Source: Paraburkholderia sp. D15
Lineage (GTDB): Bacteria > Pseudomonadota > Gammaproteobacteria > Burkholderiales > Burkholderiaceae
Reading direction: 5' to 3'
NCBI RefSeq assembly: GCF_029910215.1
Contig: NZ_CP110397.1
Coordinates: forward strand, 310,001 to 374,000
DNA length: 64,000 bases
Each line of letters begins with the position of its first letter. Position 1 is the first letter of the stretch. The position numbers were made by a program, and so were the translations under genes. Shown here piece by piece: positions 1 through 9,214 of this stretch. The notes under the pieces are model-generated. The model made no database searches. It was not told the origin of the DNA and saw only the letters and a program-made list of their open reading frames with translations.

Positions 1-1
1 C

Positions 2-562
2 GACCGGTTGTCGAACATGATCGAAAACGTGTTGTTCCTCGCGCGTGCCGAGCATCCTCAGTTCATTAAACATATGCGCGAGTTCGACGCTGGGCAGGAA
101 TTGAGCCGCATCGCCGACTATTTCGAAGGCGTCGCCGGAGAGGCTGATGTTGCAATACGTGTGAACGGCAACGCGTGCCTCATGGCCGATCGCGAATTAT
201 TCCAGCGAGCCGTCAGCAATCTACTGGTCAATGCAATCCGCTACACCCCTCGAGGTGGAGAGATTGCGCTGGAAGTCGTGGAAACCGGCGCCGAAGTGCA
301 GGTCATCGTGTCGAATGAGGGAACGCCTATCAGCAGTGAACATCTCGAACGGATTTTCGACCGGTTTTATCGTGTCGATCCGTCACGAAGCGCGCTCCCA
401 TCAATGGGATTGATGGCCGGATCGACGGGGGCGACTGGGCTAGGTCTCGCCATTGTGAAGACGATCATGGAATTGCATGGCGGGTCCGTGTGCGCCGAAA
501 GCGACGCACACGCCACGCGTTTTACGTTGGCGTTCCAGCCGGTTTGCCGTTCGGTCCGGTAG
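2..562 (+). CDS. Sensor histidine kinase, C-terminal part (cut by left edge)
   Basis: The reading frame is already open at the first bases, so this is the 3' end of a longer gene. The visible part holds the end of the HisKA helix bundle and a full HATPase domain. The N box is NLLVNAIRYTP, the F box FDRFYRVD, and the glycine-rich lid GATGLGLAIVKTIMELHGG. This kinase core resembles the CusS/IrlS heavy-metal sensor group, with the F-box/FYRVD form typical of OmpR-partner kinases. The membrane sensor part and the phospho-accepting His lie outside the window. The partner regulator is presumably upstream and not visible. The family call is solid; the metal link is inference. Confidence 0.85.
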   Translation, partial: DRLSNMIENVLFLARAEHPQFIKHMREFDAGQELSRIADYFEGVAGEADVAIRVNGNACLMADRELFQRAVSNLLVNAIRYTPRGGEIALEVVETGAEVQVIVSNEGTPISSEHLERIFDRFYRVDPSRSALPSMGLMAGSTGATGLGLAIVKTIMELHGGSVCAESDAHATRFTLAFQPVCRSVR

Positions 563-588
563 TGGTTCGCGATCCGCGCTGTTCGCAA

Positions 589-876
589 TCAATTTGACGC
601 GGAATCCGGATGCGAGGCCGGCGAGCCTTTCACCTGTGCGAATCGCACATCGTCCGTACCGTGCTGGATCGCATAGATCTCGCGATTGCGGGCGATAGCC
701 GATGCGGTTGGCGGATAGTCGCCCTTTGGCGTCGGTAAATAGCCTGAAGCTTCGGCCTGAACAAGTTGCGCGCGAACTTCGGCGCGTGTTGTTCCGGCAT
801 ATCTGGACTGCGCAAATGCATTTGCGCCAAACGACAGACTCAGTACAGCGATGGAAAAGGCTGTGAGCAGTTTCAT
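589..876 (-). CDS. DUF4148 family small exported protein
   Basis: About 95 residues, with a clear signal peptide (MKLLTAFSIAVLSLSFGANA, cleavage near AFA-Q). The mature part holds the AEVRAQLVQAEASGY segment typical of DUF4148 proteins, which occur in many copies in Burkholderia and have no known function. An upstream ATG at 900 exists, but the start at 876 has GGAGAG just before it and begins the signal peptide directly. The gene runs convergently with the kinase fragment. The product is probably periplasmic. Confidence 0.8.
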   Translation of the reverse strand: MKLLTAFSIAVLSLSFGANAFAQSRYAGTTRAEVRAQLVQAEASGYLPTPKGDYPPTASAIARNREIYAIQHGTDDVRFAQVKGSPASHPDSASN

Positions 877-1179
877 GACTTCTCTCCGATTGATTGACAA
901 CAGGTGGTTCGAACAATTCGAACTACAGCGTCTATTGTCGACATCCGAACTGTCGAGTCACTGACCTGCTGATTACCGTTTTGTTATCTGGTCCAATAGG
1001 AAAAAATAATCTGGATCAGCAACATTCTTCTTCAGCTTCTCCTAAGCCGGCTGCGTTCAATATCACCTGCTGCACGGCAACGTGCTCAAGACAAGCGCCA
1101 TAGGCTGACGCACGAGGGTGGTCGACTTCGCTGACCTTTCGGCGTACAGCATTATTCGATCCGGAACGAGTCACTAAAA

Positions 1180-2103
1180 ATGAATCAATGCAATCCACAA
1201 GCGCAATCCGATATCTGGTCGGATTGGCTGCTGCATACCCGGCATGCCGACGATCCGCTGCAGGAGCAGAATCTGCGGGCAAGACTCCAGCAATACGCTG
1301 ACCGTGTGCTGGACGGCGCGGAGCTTTTCACGGGTATGACGCTCGCCGACATCGGCACAGGAGATGGATTGATCGGCTTCAGAGCCATCGAGCGTTTCGG
1401 TCCGTTTCTGCGCGTACTGATGACCGACATTTCCGCGCCTTTGCTTGGACACACCGAAGCAGTTGCCAGGCTTAACGGGATTGTGGAGCAGTGCACATTT
1501 CTTCAACGTTCCGCCGAATCGCTGGACGGTGTCGAAGGTGCCTCTGTCGACGCAGTCGCAACGCGCGCGGTACTCGCCTACGTCGCCGACAAGGCGGCTG
1601 CACTGCGGGAATTTCATCGCATTCTCAAGCCGGGGGGACGGTTGTCGATCGCTGAACCGATAATGCGCGACGATGCAATCGAAGCGTGTTCGCTGAGGAA
1701 AATGGTGGAAGGAATGCCCGACAAGGCTGGCGACAATTTCTTCCATCTTCTGCATCGCTGGAAGGCCGCACAGTTTCCCGACACGGAGGAGAAGATGTCG
1801 ACAAACCCGATTGCCAACTACGGAGAACGCGATCTGGTTCGTTTCGCTCTGGAGGCGGGTTTCACCGATGTCCATATGGAATTTCACATCGACGTGCGGC
1901 CGACGGAGTTCAATTCATGGCCGGTACTGCTCGACACGTCACCTCATCCGCTGGCCCCGACCCTTGGCGAGATACTCGCGGAAAAATTCACTGAAGACGA
2001 ACGACGTTTCTTCGAGAGTGTCTATCGCCCGCAAGTCGAGAGTCGTCTGTTGCTGACTGCCGAGCGTACTGCCTATCTCACGGCAGTGAAGGCGCGCCGC
2101 TGA
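1180..2103 (+). CDS. Class I SAM-dependent methyltransferase
   Basis: A 307-residue protein with a Rossmann-type methyltransferase core. Motif I is LADIGTGDGLIGF at residues 55-67; the acidic motif II region (LMTDIS) and post-motif RILKPGGRLSIAEP follow. The fold resembles UbiE/Coq5-like C-methyltransferases, but the N-terminal about 45 and C-terminal about 100 residues are unlike those enzymes, so the substrate is unknown. The C-terminal half (FALEAGFTDVHMEFHIDV) is the usual substrate-side region. It is a single gene with no clear operon partner; the next gene starts 150 nt downstream after a hexamer repeat. Confidence 0.8.
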   Translation: MNQCNPQAQSDIWSDWLLHTRHADDPLQEQNLRARLQQYADRVLDGAELFTGMTLADIGTGDGLIGFRAIERFGPFLRVLMTDISAPLLGHTEAVARLNGIVEQCTFLQRSAESLDGVEGASVDAVATRAVLAYVADKAAALREFHRILKPGGRLSIAEPIMRDDAIEACSLRKMVEGMPDKAGDNFFHLLHRWKAAQFPDTEEKMSTNPIANYGERDLVRFALEAGFTDVHMEFHIDVRPTEFNSWPVLLDTSPHPLAPTLGEILAEKFTEDERRFFESVYRPQVESRLLLTAERTAYLTAVKARR

Positions 2104-2220
2104 AGGAACGCCGCGGCCGGCCGCGTCGGCGTTCAATGGTGCGTGGATACCTCCGCGAAGAGAAAGTCAGTATTGCACGGAAGCATGGCAATCCCTTGGC
2201 CAAAGCATGATCCAATCAGT

Positions 2221-2252
<32 letters not shown>

Positions 2253-2255
2253 AGA

Positions 2256-2564
2256 GTGATGATGAACCGAAAACTGATGTTGGCATCAATCGCCGTAGCG
2301 GCATTATGGGCCACGAGCGGGGAGGCTGCGCAGCCCGCCTACGCCTACACGACAACGGTGCGACTCGCCGACGGCAAGACACTGAGTTGTGCCGTCAACG
2401 AGTCGCACGAGGGTACGCACACCGTGGGTGCGCGGCTCACCCGCCGGCAGGAGGTCGAGGCCGACGTGCTGGCGACGCAGCGGCTACGGCTTCTGAGTGG
2501 GCCGACATCAGACTATCCGTCACCGTACACCGCACCTGAGATAACGTGTTCGGACGTAGGTTGA
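2256..2564 (+). CDS. Small exported protein of unknown function
   Basis: About 100 residues beginning at a triple start (GTG 2256, ATG 2259, ATG 2262). The signal peptide MMMNRKLMLASIAVAALWAT ends near SGEA-AQ. The mature part has two Cys residues (SCAVNE and ITCSD) that could form a disulfide. I do not recognise the family. The purine-rich GACGAG array lies immediately upstream and supplies the ribosome-binding region. It is convergent with the porin gene, 68 nt away. Confidence 0.65.
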   Translation: MMMNRKLMLASIAVAALWATSGEAAQPAYAYTTTVRLADGKTLSCAVNESHEGTHTVGARLTRRQEVEADVLATQRLRLLSGPTSDYPSPYTAPEITCSDVG

Positions 2565-2632
2565 CGCACGGCGAAAGGCATCGGATTGCACGCGTTCCTG
2601 CTCGCGGCACCGCTACTATCAAACAGGGATGA

Positions 2633-3760
2633 CTAGAAGCGGGTGCGGATACCTGTGGTGAGCTCAAGCTGGGTATTCGCGCCGAAGGTCGTTGCTTCCG
2701 TGTACCCGCCATGCAGTTTCATGAAGTCACCGGCCAGATAGACTTCGGTTCGTTTCGACAGATGATAGAACGTCGACCAGTACAGCGTCTCCTTATAGCC
2801 GTTTCCGACACCGTTTGTCATGCTGAAATCGCCTATGTTCGCGTTCGGCGTAAAACCATCGCTATTGTTGGCAGCATTGTGAATCCGCATCTGCTGATAG
2901 CCGATCTCGTAGTCGAGCGCTCCCTTGGGCGCCAGCTTTAGCGACACCGTCCAGGCATTGTCCTGACGCTGGCCTAGCGCTCCCTGATTGCCCAGGTAGC
3001 GGAAATAGCCGGCATTGGCGCGCACGATGCCGAACGTGTAGTTGCCGCCCACGGAAAAAGACTGATTCGTAAAACCGTCGCGGTTGGCGTGGCTATAGAA
3101 TCCCGAGACATTGAACGGACCGCCGTTGTACCCGAGTGCCGCCTGGTAGTTTGAATCGGTACCAAAACTGGTGGTGTTGCCGAACGCGTAGCCTGCACTG
3201 GCAAAGATGCCATTGTTAAACAGTTTTTTCCACGCGACGCTGTTGTTGTAACGTGTGCCGGTTGCACTGCCGGCATAAAAGATCAGTTGTTTAAAGTTGT
3301 TGGCGTTGGTCCAGCCGCCTTCCTCTGTCGTGAGCTGCGCGCTGCCATACGGATCGCCGTAAATGGTGGACGCATCGCGCGCGATCGTGTTCTGGAAACC
3401 GACCGTGAGTTTGCCGAACGTGTCGTTGACGATTCCCACCCAGGCATCGCGGTCGAAAATCTGGCCCGGATCTTCCATTTGCCCATCGCTCATCCGATAT
3501 TCGCTTTCGAGGCGGAAGATGATCTTCGAACCTGCTCCGATATCTTCCGCGCCTTTCAGGCCCCACCGGCTACCGCTGAACCACGGTTCGCCACCCACGC
3601 CCATGCCCACCACGTGGGCGCCGTTCGGACCGGCGTGCGAGACATAAGTCGGGGCGCTGAGGTCGATAAGACCATATAACTGCACGCTCGATTGCGAATG
3701 CGCGTTGGCCGCGGCGAGCGCGCTGGCTGCAACAGCCAGGGCCTGATATTTCTTCTTCAA
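2633..3760 (-). CDS. Outer-membrane porin (Gram-negative porin, OmpC-like betaproteobacterial type)
   Basis: A 375-residue porin. The signal peptide is cleaved near AHS-QSSVQLYG, and SVQLYGLIDL is the standard first strand. The constriction-loop region (GQMEDPGQIFDRDAWVG) and many alternating beta-strands follow. The last strand ends in Phe (TGIRTRF), the signal for outer-membrane assembly. These proteins form trimeric 16-strand channels for small solutes. The gene is last in the minus-strand run after the TctD-like regulator, with a 210-nt gap containing a long inverted repeat, so it may be separately or jointly controlled. A role as entry pore for the neighbouring ABC transporter's substrate is inference. 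Confidence 0.92.
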   Translation of the reverse strand: MKKKYQALAVAASALAAANAHSQSSVQLYGLIDLSAPTYVSHAGPNGAHVVGMGVGGEPWFSGSRWGLKGAEDIGAGSKIIFRLESEYRMSDGQMEDPGQIFDRDAWVGIVNDTFGKLTVGFQNTIARDASTIYGDPYGSAQLTTEEGGWTNANNFKQLIFYAGSATGTRYNNSVAWKKLFNNGIFASAGYAFGNTTSFGTDSNYQAALGYNGGPFNVSGFYSHANRDGFTNQSFSVGGNYTFGIVRANAGYFRYLGNQGALGQRQDNAWTVSLKLAPKGALDYEIGYQQMRIHNAANNSDGFTPNANIGDFSMTNGVGNGYKETLYWSTFYHLSKRTEVYLAGDFMKLHGGYTEATTFGANTQLELTTGIRTRF

Positions 3761-3802
3761 GGTCGTCTCCTGAACTTGCTACGTTGAGTTTCCGTTTTTA
3801 TG

Positions 3803-3849
3803 CGCCCGGTACCTCTGCTTCGGCACTTCATTCGCTGCGGTACCGGGCG
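3803..3849. repeat. Perfect 11-bp inverted repeat in the porin leader
   Basis: CGCCCGGTACC (3803-3813) and GGTACCGGGCG (3839-3849) are exact complements separated by 25 nt. They lie between the regulator gene end and the porin start. No T-run follows on either strand, so a simple intrinsic terminator is unlikely. A regulator-binding dyad or a stable leader stem is possible. Confidence 0.6.
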
Positions 3850-3970
3850 TCTGGATGTCATCGTAGTAGCCTCAATCCTTCAAGCATCTTTCCTCGTCAT
3901 TTGGTATTGCTAAGGAATATCCCTTATTTAATAGCCGGTTGAGGCATGCCGAAGTGTTTGGATTGAGCGG

Positions 3971-4642
3971 CTACTGCGTGTTGCTCCGCAGGATGTAGCC
4001 CAGTCCTCGTAAAGTCATGATCCTCGCGCTGGAGTTTGCAAGATGCTTACGCAGACGGTGTATGTAGATATCGATGGCGTCCGCGCTTGGCTCTTCGTCG
4101 AGACTGAACATGCTTGCCATCAACGAATTTTTGGAAACAGTCTTGCCCTGATGAAGTATCAACATTTCAAGAATCATGTGTTCGCGGCGACGCAGCGCCA
4201 ATGGCGCATCCTGGTGGCGGAACTCGCGCGTATCGGTCAGATATTGCAGATCGCCGCAGGTCAATTGGGTCGATTTTTCTCCCACCTGACGCCGGATCAA
4301 TGCCTTGATGCGAGCAACCAGTTCACGTGCGTCAAACGGCTTGACGACGTAGTCGTCCGCGCCCGCGCTAAAACAGTCCACCTTATCCTCGATCGAACCA
4401 TGCGCTGTCAGCATGAGCACCGGTACGTTGCCGCCCCGGCGGCGTAGCCGGGACAGCACATCCTTACCGCTCATGCGCGGCAGGCGCATATCCAGCAGGA
4501 CCACGTCGTAATGTTGCGTGGTCAGTACCGTGTCCGCGCCTTCGCCGTCTGCGACGCAATCGACAACGAAGTTCTGCGCGCGCAGCAGGTTGGCTACCCA
4601 GGTAGTCAATTCGACGTTGTCTTCCACAAGCAGCAGCTTCAT
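3971..4642 (-). CDS. OmpR-family response regulator, TctD-like
   Basis: A 223-residue protein. The N-terminal receiver has the acidic pair in LLVEDN, the phospho-acceptor Asp51 in LLDMRLP, and the Lys in VVKPFD. A winged-helix DNA-binding domain ends in HRLRKHLANS and LRGLGYIL. It lies 9 nt downstream of the kinase gene, so the two are co-transcribed. Length and motifs match the TctD/QseB/PmrA group. The likely targets are the adjacent porin and the ABC transporter genes; this is inferred from position. Confidence 0.9.
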   Translation of the reverse strand: MKLLLVEDNVELTTWVANLLRAQNFVVDCVADGEGADTVLTTQHYDVVLLDMRLPRMSGKDVLSRLRRRGGNVPVLMLTAHGSIEDKVDCFSAGADDYVVKPFDARELVARIKALIRRQVGEKSTQLTCGDLQYLTDTREFRHQDAPLALRRREHMILEMLILHQGKTVSKNSLMASMFSLDEEPSADAIDIYIHRLRKHLANSSARIMTLRGLGYILRSNTQ

Positions 4643-4651
4643 GCGTTTCCC

Positions 4652-6025
4652 TCAGGTCTGGTTGGCCACTTGCATGCGGACTGTGACGACCAGTCCAACC
4701 CGGTTCTCGCCTGGGCTAATGGTGACGGTTCCACCATGGAGATGAGCGATTTCGCGCACAATGGACAGACCGAGTCCCGTGCCTTCGACTTCAGTGGAGC
4801 CGCGATAGAAGCGCTCGAATACATGCGCACGTAGCTCCGCCGGAATGCCCGGTCCATTGTCCGCGATCCGGAGTTCCATGCCGTCGCCGTCCCTGCGGCA
4901 GATTGCGGTGACGCGGCCACCGTCGTGGGAGTAGCGCACCGCGTTGTCGAGCAGATTCATGACCATTGCGCTCAGCAGGTTCGCGCTGCCCATCACCGGC
5001 ACGCTATCGTCCAGTTCAGCGCCGAGGTCGATGCCGCGCTGTTCCGCCGCCACGATCAGTTCCTCCAACGCCGACAGCACGACTGCGGTCATGTCGATCC
5101 TGGCCTGCGTACACGGCGGCGATGCGGATTCGGCTTGAGCCAGCAGCAGCAACTGGTTTGTCATCTCCGTCATTTTTCTGCTGCTACGGCGAATCGCCAC
5201 GAGCGCTTCTTCCAGTGAGGCGTCGCCATGGTCTCGCCCGCACGCATACTGAATCTGCGTATCGAGCAGCGTGAGCGGTGTGCGCAACTGATGGGCGGCG
5301 TCGGCAATGAATTGGCGCTGGGTGGTCGCGTGCAGCTTGAGTCGTGCAATGCACTGATTGATCGCGTCGACGATAGGGCGCAGTTCGAACGGCAAGTGGT
5401 CGGCGCCGATCGGTTCGAGCTGCATCGGCTCGCGGTCGGCCACGTCGTCCTTGAGTTTCATCAGCGGCCGTAGCTCAATGGTGAGACCCAACGGCACCAA
5501 AGCCGCAACGAGCGCCAGCATCAGGCACTGCCGAATCAGTTGCGGGTGCCACAGTTGACTGATCATAGCCTCACGCGAGCCCTGGGTCTTCGCGACCACG
5601 ACGATCACTCGGTCGACCTTGCCGGCGTCGTACAGCAGCCGCGGGAACGCCACCGCGCGAACGGTTTGACCGTCGAGCCCGGTGTCGTAGAACACCGGTG
5701 ATGAATCGAGGCGAGAGGGCACCGGTAGTTGAGGATTGCCCACCAGCAGACGGGTGTCGTTCGCGATGACCTTGTAGAACACCTGGTCCCGATACGGCGA
5801 CTCGAAGATTTCCAGCGCGGCCGGAGGAATGACGGCGCTCAGACCGCTATTGTCCCAGTCGACATCTTCGACTATGGTTCGGGCTGACGAAAGCAGCGCG
5901 CTGTCCTGCACGAGATTGGCTGTCTGGCGCGCCGCGTCGTATGAGATCGCGCCCGTGATCACCACAAACGCAGCGAGCGGCAATAACAGCCACCCAAGTA
6001 ATCGAGCGCGCAAGCTTGGGGCCAT
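4652..6025 (-). CDS. Sensor histidine kinase, TctE-like (2CSK_N type)
   Basis: About 457 residues. It has an N-terminal membrane helix (LLGWLLLPLAAFVVITGAI), a periplasmic sensor region of about 130 residues, a second helix (LMLALVAALVPLGLTI), then HisKA with the phospho-acceptor His in FIADAAHQLRTPL. HATPase boxes are NLLDNAVRYS, DNGPGIP and GTGLGLSIV. The frame opens at 6139, but the ATG at 6025 has GGAG 8 nt upstream and starts directly with the basic membrane anchor. It resembles TctE, which senses tricarboxylates in other bacteria. Here it is linked to a nitrate/sulfonate/taurine-type ABC transporter, so the ligand is uncertain. Confidence 0.88.
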   Translation of the reverse strand: MAPSLRARLLGWLLLPLAAFVVITGAISYDAARQTANLVQDSALLSSARTIVEDVDWDNSGLSAVIPPAALEIFESPYRDQVFYKVIANDTRLLVGNPQLPVPSRLDSSPVFYDTGLDGQTVRAVAFPRLLYDAGKVDRVIVVVAKTQGSREAMISQLWHPQLIRQCLMLALVAALVPLGLTIELRPLMKLKDDVADREPMQLEPIGADHLPFELRPIVDAINQCIARLKLHATTQRQFIADAAHQLRTPLTLLDTQIQYACGRDHGDASLEEALVAIRRSSRKMTEMTNQLLLLAQAESASPPCTQARIDMTAVVLSALEELIVAAEQRGIDLGAELDDSVPVMGSANLLSAMVMNLLDNAVRYSHDGGRVTAICRRDGDGMELRIADNGPGIPAELRAHVFERFYRGSTEVEGTGLGLSIVREIAHLHGGTVTISPGENRVGLVVTVRMQVANQT

Positions 6026-6143
6026 ACGGTCTCCGTGACCGGGTTGCAGTTCCGTGCACGAACGGTACCCGTACATGCCTCTCATGCCGCGCATGCCGGT
6101 GGATAAATGTCGCGTCCTGGCGCCATGGCGCAACGTCACACAT

Positions 6144-7040
6144 TCAGAATGCGGCGGGTCTCCACTTCAGAAGACGCTTTTCCAGCGCGCTCAACAGGTA
6201 GTCCGCGCTGAGCGCCACCACAGCGAGCACGATCATGGCCGCGAATACGCCGCTGGCATTGAATGCGCCTTGTGCCGTGGAAATCAACAGACCGATGCCT
6301 TGCTTCGAACCGAGAAATTCACCCACGACGGCACCGACAAGTGCAAATCCGAAGCTCACGTGCAAGCTCGCCAGAATCCAGCTGAGCGCCGAGGGAATGA
6401 CCACCGAGGTCGTTAGCTGACGCCGCGAGGCCCCGAGGATCTGCGCGTTGGCAATCATGTAGCGGTCGGCTTCCCGCACACCCTGGAACGCATTGCCGAA
6501 CACGACGAAGAACACCATCACGACCGCCAGCGCGACCTTGGATGCCATCCCGAGCCCGAGTGCGATGACGAAGATTGAGCCGAGCACGACACGCGGAATT
6601 GAATTTGCGATCTGGATATAGAGACTGAAAACGTCCGACAGTAATTTGTTGCGCCCTAAAATGACCCCGCAGACGACGCCGGCCACCGAGCCGATCAGGA
6701 AGCCCAGAAACGTTTCTTCCAGCGTGACCCATACCTGAAGCAGCAACGGACCTTGCGAGGTGCCGTTCGCGAGCCAGTCGACGATCTGTGCGTAGATCAG
6801 CGAGGGCATGGAGAAAAAGAATGGATCGATCCAATTGAGACGGCCTGCGAGTTCCCACCCGCCAAGAATGACGACCAGCACGAGCACACGCATGCCGATG
6901 ATCGTTGCACGCCGCCGGTGTAGCCGGCGCCGCGCGGCGGCTTCGACCTGTGCAAGCGACGTCCCGGTGTCGCCTGCCGGCGGCAAGTATTTGGAGGGAA
7001 GGGTAGCCATGTCCGTCTTTGCTCCGTCGTTTTTTTTCAT
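6144..7040 (-). CDS. ABC transporter permease (SsuC/TauC-like)
   Basis: A 298-residue inner-membrane protein with a cytoplasmic N-terminal stretch of about 45 residues and about six membrane helices. The EAA loop (QGVREADRYMIANAQILGAS) contacts the ATPase. This is the nitrate/sulfonate/taurine/thiamine-precursor transporter family. Its start overlaps the ATPase stop by ATGA (7037-7040), showing translational coupling. No catabolic enzyme for sulfonates or nitriles lies nearby, so the substrate cannot be read from context. Confidence 0.9.
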   Translation of the reverse strand: MKKNDGAKTDMATLPSKYLPPAGDTGTSLAQVEAAARRRLHRRRATIIGMRVLVLVVILGGWELAGRLNWIDPFFFSMPSLIYAQIVDWLANGTSQGPLLLQVWVTLEETFLGFLIGSVAGVVCGVILGRNKLLSDVFSLYIQIANSIPRVVLGSIFVIALGLGMASKVALAVVMVFFVVFGNAFQGVREADRYMIANAQILGASRRQLTTSVVIPSALSWILASLHVSFGFALVGAVVGEFLGSKQGIGLLISTAQGAFNASGVFAAMIVLAVVALSADYLLSALEKRLLKWRPAAF

Positions 7041-7870
7041 ACGATCTGCACTTCCTCGCGCAGGTCGTGCCAGATGTCACGCGAGATTTCGATAAAGCGC
7101 GGATCGTAGCGAATCTCCGAGGTGATGCGCGGCCGCGGCAGATCGATCTCGTAGACTTTCTTGAGGGTGGCGGGTCGTGCGGTGAGGACGAACACACGAT
7201 CGGCCAGTGCAATCGCTTCTTCGAGATCGTGGGTGACGAACACGACCGAGCCGGCGTTGGCGGACCATAGCTGCAGCAGTTCGTCCTGCATCAGCGTGCG
7301 GGTCTGCATGTCGAGCGCTGAGAATGGTTCGTCCATCAGCAGGATTTCGGGTTTGTTGATGAATGTCTGCGCCAGCGCGACTCGCTTTCTCATGCCGCCG
7401 GACAGCTGGTGCGGATAGTGACGGGCGAATTTTTCGAGGCCGACCCGGCGCAACCAATCGTGCGCTTCATCGTGTGCGACAGCTTTCGAGCGACCGCGAT
7501 ACAAGGGGCCGGCAGCGACATTGTCCAGCACGGAACGCCATGGGAACACGGCATCCGCCTGAAACACGAAGCCGATTCGCGGATCGATGCCTGTCACCGG
7601 TTTTCCCATGATCCGCACTTCGCCGGAGGTCGGCCGGAGCAATCCGGTGATCATGCTGAGCGTCGTCGACTTGCCGCAGCCTGTCGGCCCGACAAGAGCA
7701 ACGAATTCACCCCTGGCGACGGCCATGCTGAAGTCGCGCAATGCGGGCGTAGCCTTGCCGTCGGGACTGATGAAACGGCACGACACCGAGCGAAACTCGA
7801 TAACCGGAACATCGAGGGTAGCCGTTTGATTCATGAGGTCGATCCGGGGAAGAGGCGGCAGTCGGCTCAT
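7037..7870 (-). CDS. ABC transporter ATP-binding protein (SsuB/TauB-like)
   Basis: An ATPase of about 277 residues. The Walker A is GPTGCGKST, the signature LSGGMRKR, the Walker B ILLMDEPFSALD, and the switch His is in VFVTHDLEEA. The frame is open further upstream, but the ATG at 7870 overlaps the stop of the binding-protein gene (ATGA at 7867-7870), and the conserved domain follows. An alternative ATG at 7834 would start at MNQTATL. Neither has a strong ribosome-binding site, so coupling to the upstream gene favours 7870. Confidence 0.9.
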   Translation of the reverse strand: MSRLPPLPRIDLMNQTATLDVPVIEFRSVSCRFISPDGKATPALRDFSMAVARGEFVALVGPTGCGKSTTLSMITGLLRPTSGEVRIMGKPVTGIDPRIGFVFQADAVFPWRSVLDNVAAGPLYRGRSKAVAHDEAHDWLRRVGLEKFARHYPHQLSGGMRKRVALAQTFINKPEILLMDEPFSALDMQTRTLMQDELLQLWSANAGSVVFVTHDLEEAIALADRVFVLTARPATLKKVYEIDLPRPRITSEIRYDPRFIEISRDIWHDLREEVQIV

Positions 7871-8877
7871 TTGGACGAAACGAATTCGTTGGTGAACGTC
7901 CGGGCGAGGTCGATGTGCCTGCCCTTGACCGATGGGTTGAACGCGGACAGCACTTTGAGCACGGTCTGCGGACCATCTGCCGGCATCCTGCCGTCGGCGG
8001 TGTACATCGGTAGGGATGCCTTGAGCGCGCTCACATACATCCCCTTGTCTTTCTGATAGTCGTCGGGCATTTTCGCGGCGATTTCTTCCGCGCTGTGGGT
8101 ATGAATGAATTGCAGGGTTCGTGCAAAGGCATGCGCGAGTTTTGCGGCGTCTGCCTTGTGAGAGGCGACCCATGTGGCTTGCGCATAAAGACTCGAGGCG
8201 GGGTAGGTGCCGCCCAGAGCCGCCCGGGTACCCTCAACCGTACGCATGTCGACCAGCACTCTTGCGTCGCCGGACTTTTCCAGCGCCGACACAGTCGGTT
8301 CGGTCGTCATGCCCGCGTCGATCCGGTTCTGCCGGATCGCGGCAATGAAGCTTGCGTCCGCACCGACAGGCAGCATGGTGTAGTTGCTCGACTGAACGCC
8401 GTGCTGGCCGGCAAGATACTGCGTCAGGAAGCTGGTGGATGAGCCGAGTCCAGTCACGCCGAGCGTCTTGCCTTTCACGTCGGCCATCGACTTGATGGTG
8501 CCGGCTGCCTTGCTCGACACCATTTCGACCTCGCCCGGTACCTGACCGAATACGACGATCGCCTTGACGTCCTTGCCCTTGGTTTGCAGATCGATCGTGT
8601 GGTCGTAGAAACCCACGACGCCCTGTACCGCGCCGGCCAGCAACTCATTTTCCGCGTCCACGCCGGCAGGCTGGGACAGCAGTTCGACGTCGAGGCCTTC
8701 GTCCTTGAAGTAACCGAGCTGCTCGGTCAGTCGCGCCGGCAGATAGATCAGCTTCGTAATACCGCCCACCATGATGGTGATCTTGCCGTCATCGGCGACC
8801 GCATGCTGCGAAGCAAGACTGAACAACAGGCTGGACGCAATGGCAATCTGGCGGGTCGCGCGATAGGTCGGTTGCAT
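7867..8877 (-). CDS. ABC transporter substrate-binding protein (NMT1/SsuA-like)
   Basis: A 336-residue periplasmic protein. The signal peptide ends near QHAVA-DDGKITIMVGG. The motif YLPARLTEQLGYFKDEGLDVELL and the GKTLGVTGLGSSTSFLTQYLA segment place it in the NMT1/THI5-like, nitrate/sulfonate/taurine binding family. It is the first gene of the run and would deliver substrate to the permease/ATPase pair encoded just downstream. Ligand unknown. Confidence 0.9.
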   Translation of the reverse strand: MQPTYRATRQIAIASSLLFSLASQHAVADDGKITIMVGGITKLIYLPARLTEQLGYFKDEGLDVELLSQPAGVDAENELLAGAVQGVVGFYDHTIDLQTKGKDVKAIVVFGQVPGEVEMVSSKAAGTIKSMADVKGKTLGVTGLGSSTSFLTQYLAGQHGVQSSNYTMLPVGADASFIAAIRQNRIDAGMTTEPTVSALEKSGDARVLVDMRTVEGTRAALGGTYPASSLYAQATWVASHKADAAKLAHAFARTLQFIHTHSAEEIAAKMPDDYQKDKGMYVSALKASLPMYTADGRMPADGPQTVLKVLSAFNPSVKGRHIDLARTFTNEFVSSK

Positions 8878-9214
8878 CGATTGTCTCCGTTATTTTTGCT
8901 GTCGGCTGAACGCAGCGTGTATGGATCTAATGCCGCAATTCTAGAAGAGGAATTCCTTCTCTCAGCTTTCACGGCGAGCCATTCTCTGTACGGGATTTCC
9001 ATGACTTTCATGATCTATCTGGCTGGCTCAAGCGCATGCATAAAAACCTTATGGAAAGCTTAAGGATTGCACTCTGTTACGAAAACTTTTACTGATGATC
9101 GGCAGTGGTATCGACTTGCTGATGAGAAATAGGGAGGTCATCCGAACGACTTAATTTCAATGCACATTAAGACTCCGTTACCCAGTCTTTCTTGGCCTAA
9201 CCAAAGGAGCAGAT
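8878..9214. promoter_or_regulatory. Divergent promoter region between the ABC operon and the phosphodiesterase
   Basis: Non-coding, with lower GC than its surroundings. It holds a perfect 10-bp palindrome AGGAATTCCT at 8948-8957 and a looser dyad CCTTA...TAAGG (9047-9065). Both divergent genes must be transcribed from here. The palindromes are candidate operator sites; no promoter is assigned with certainty. Confidence 0.45.
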
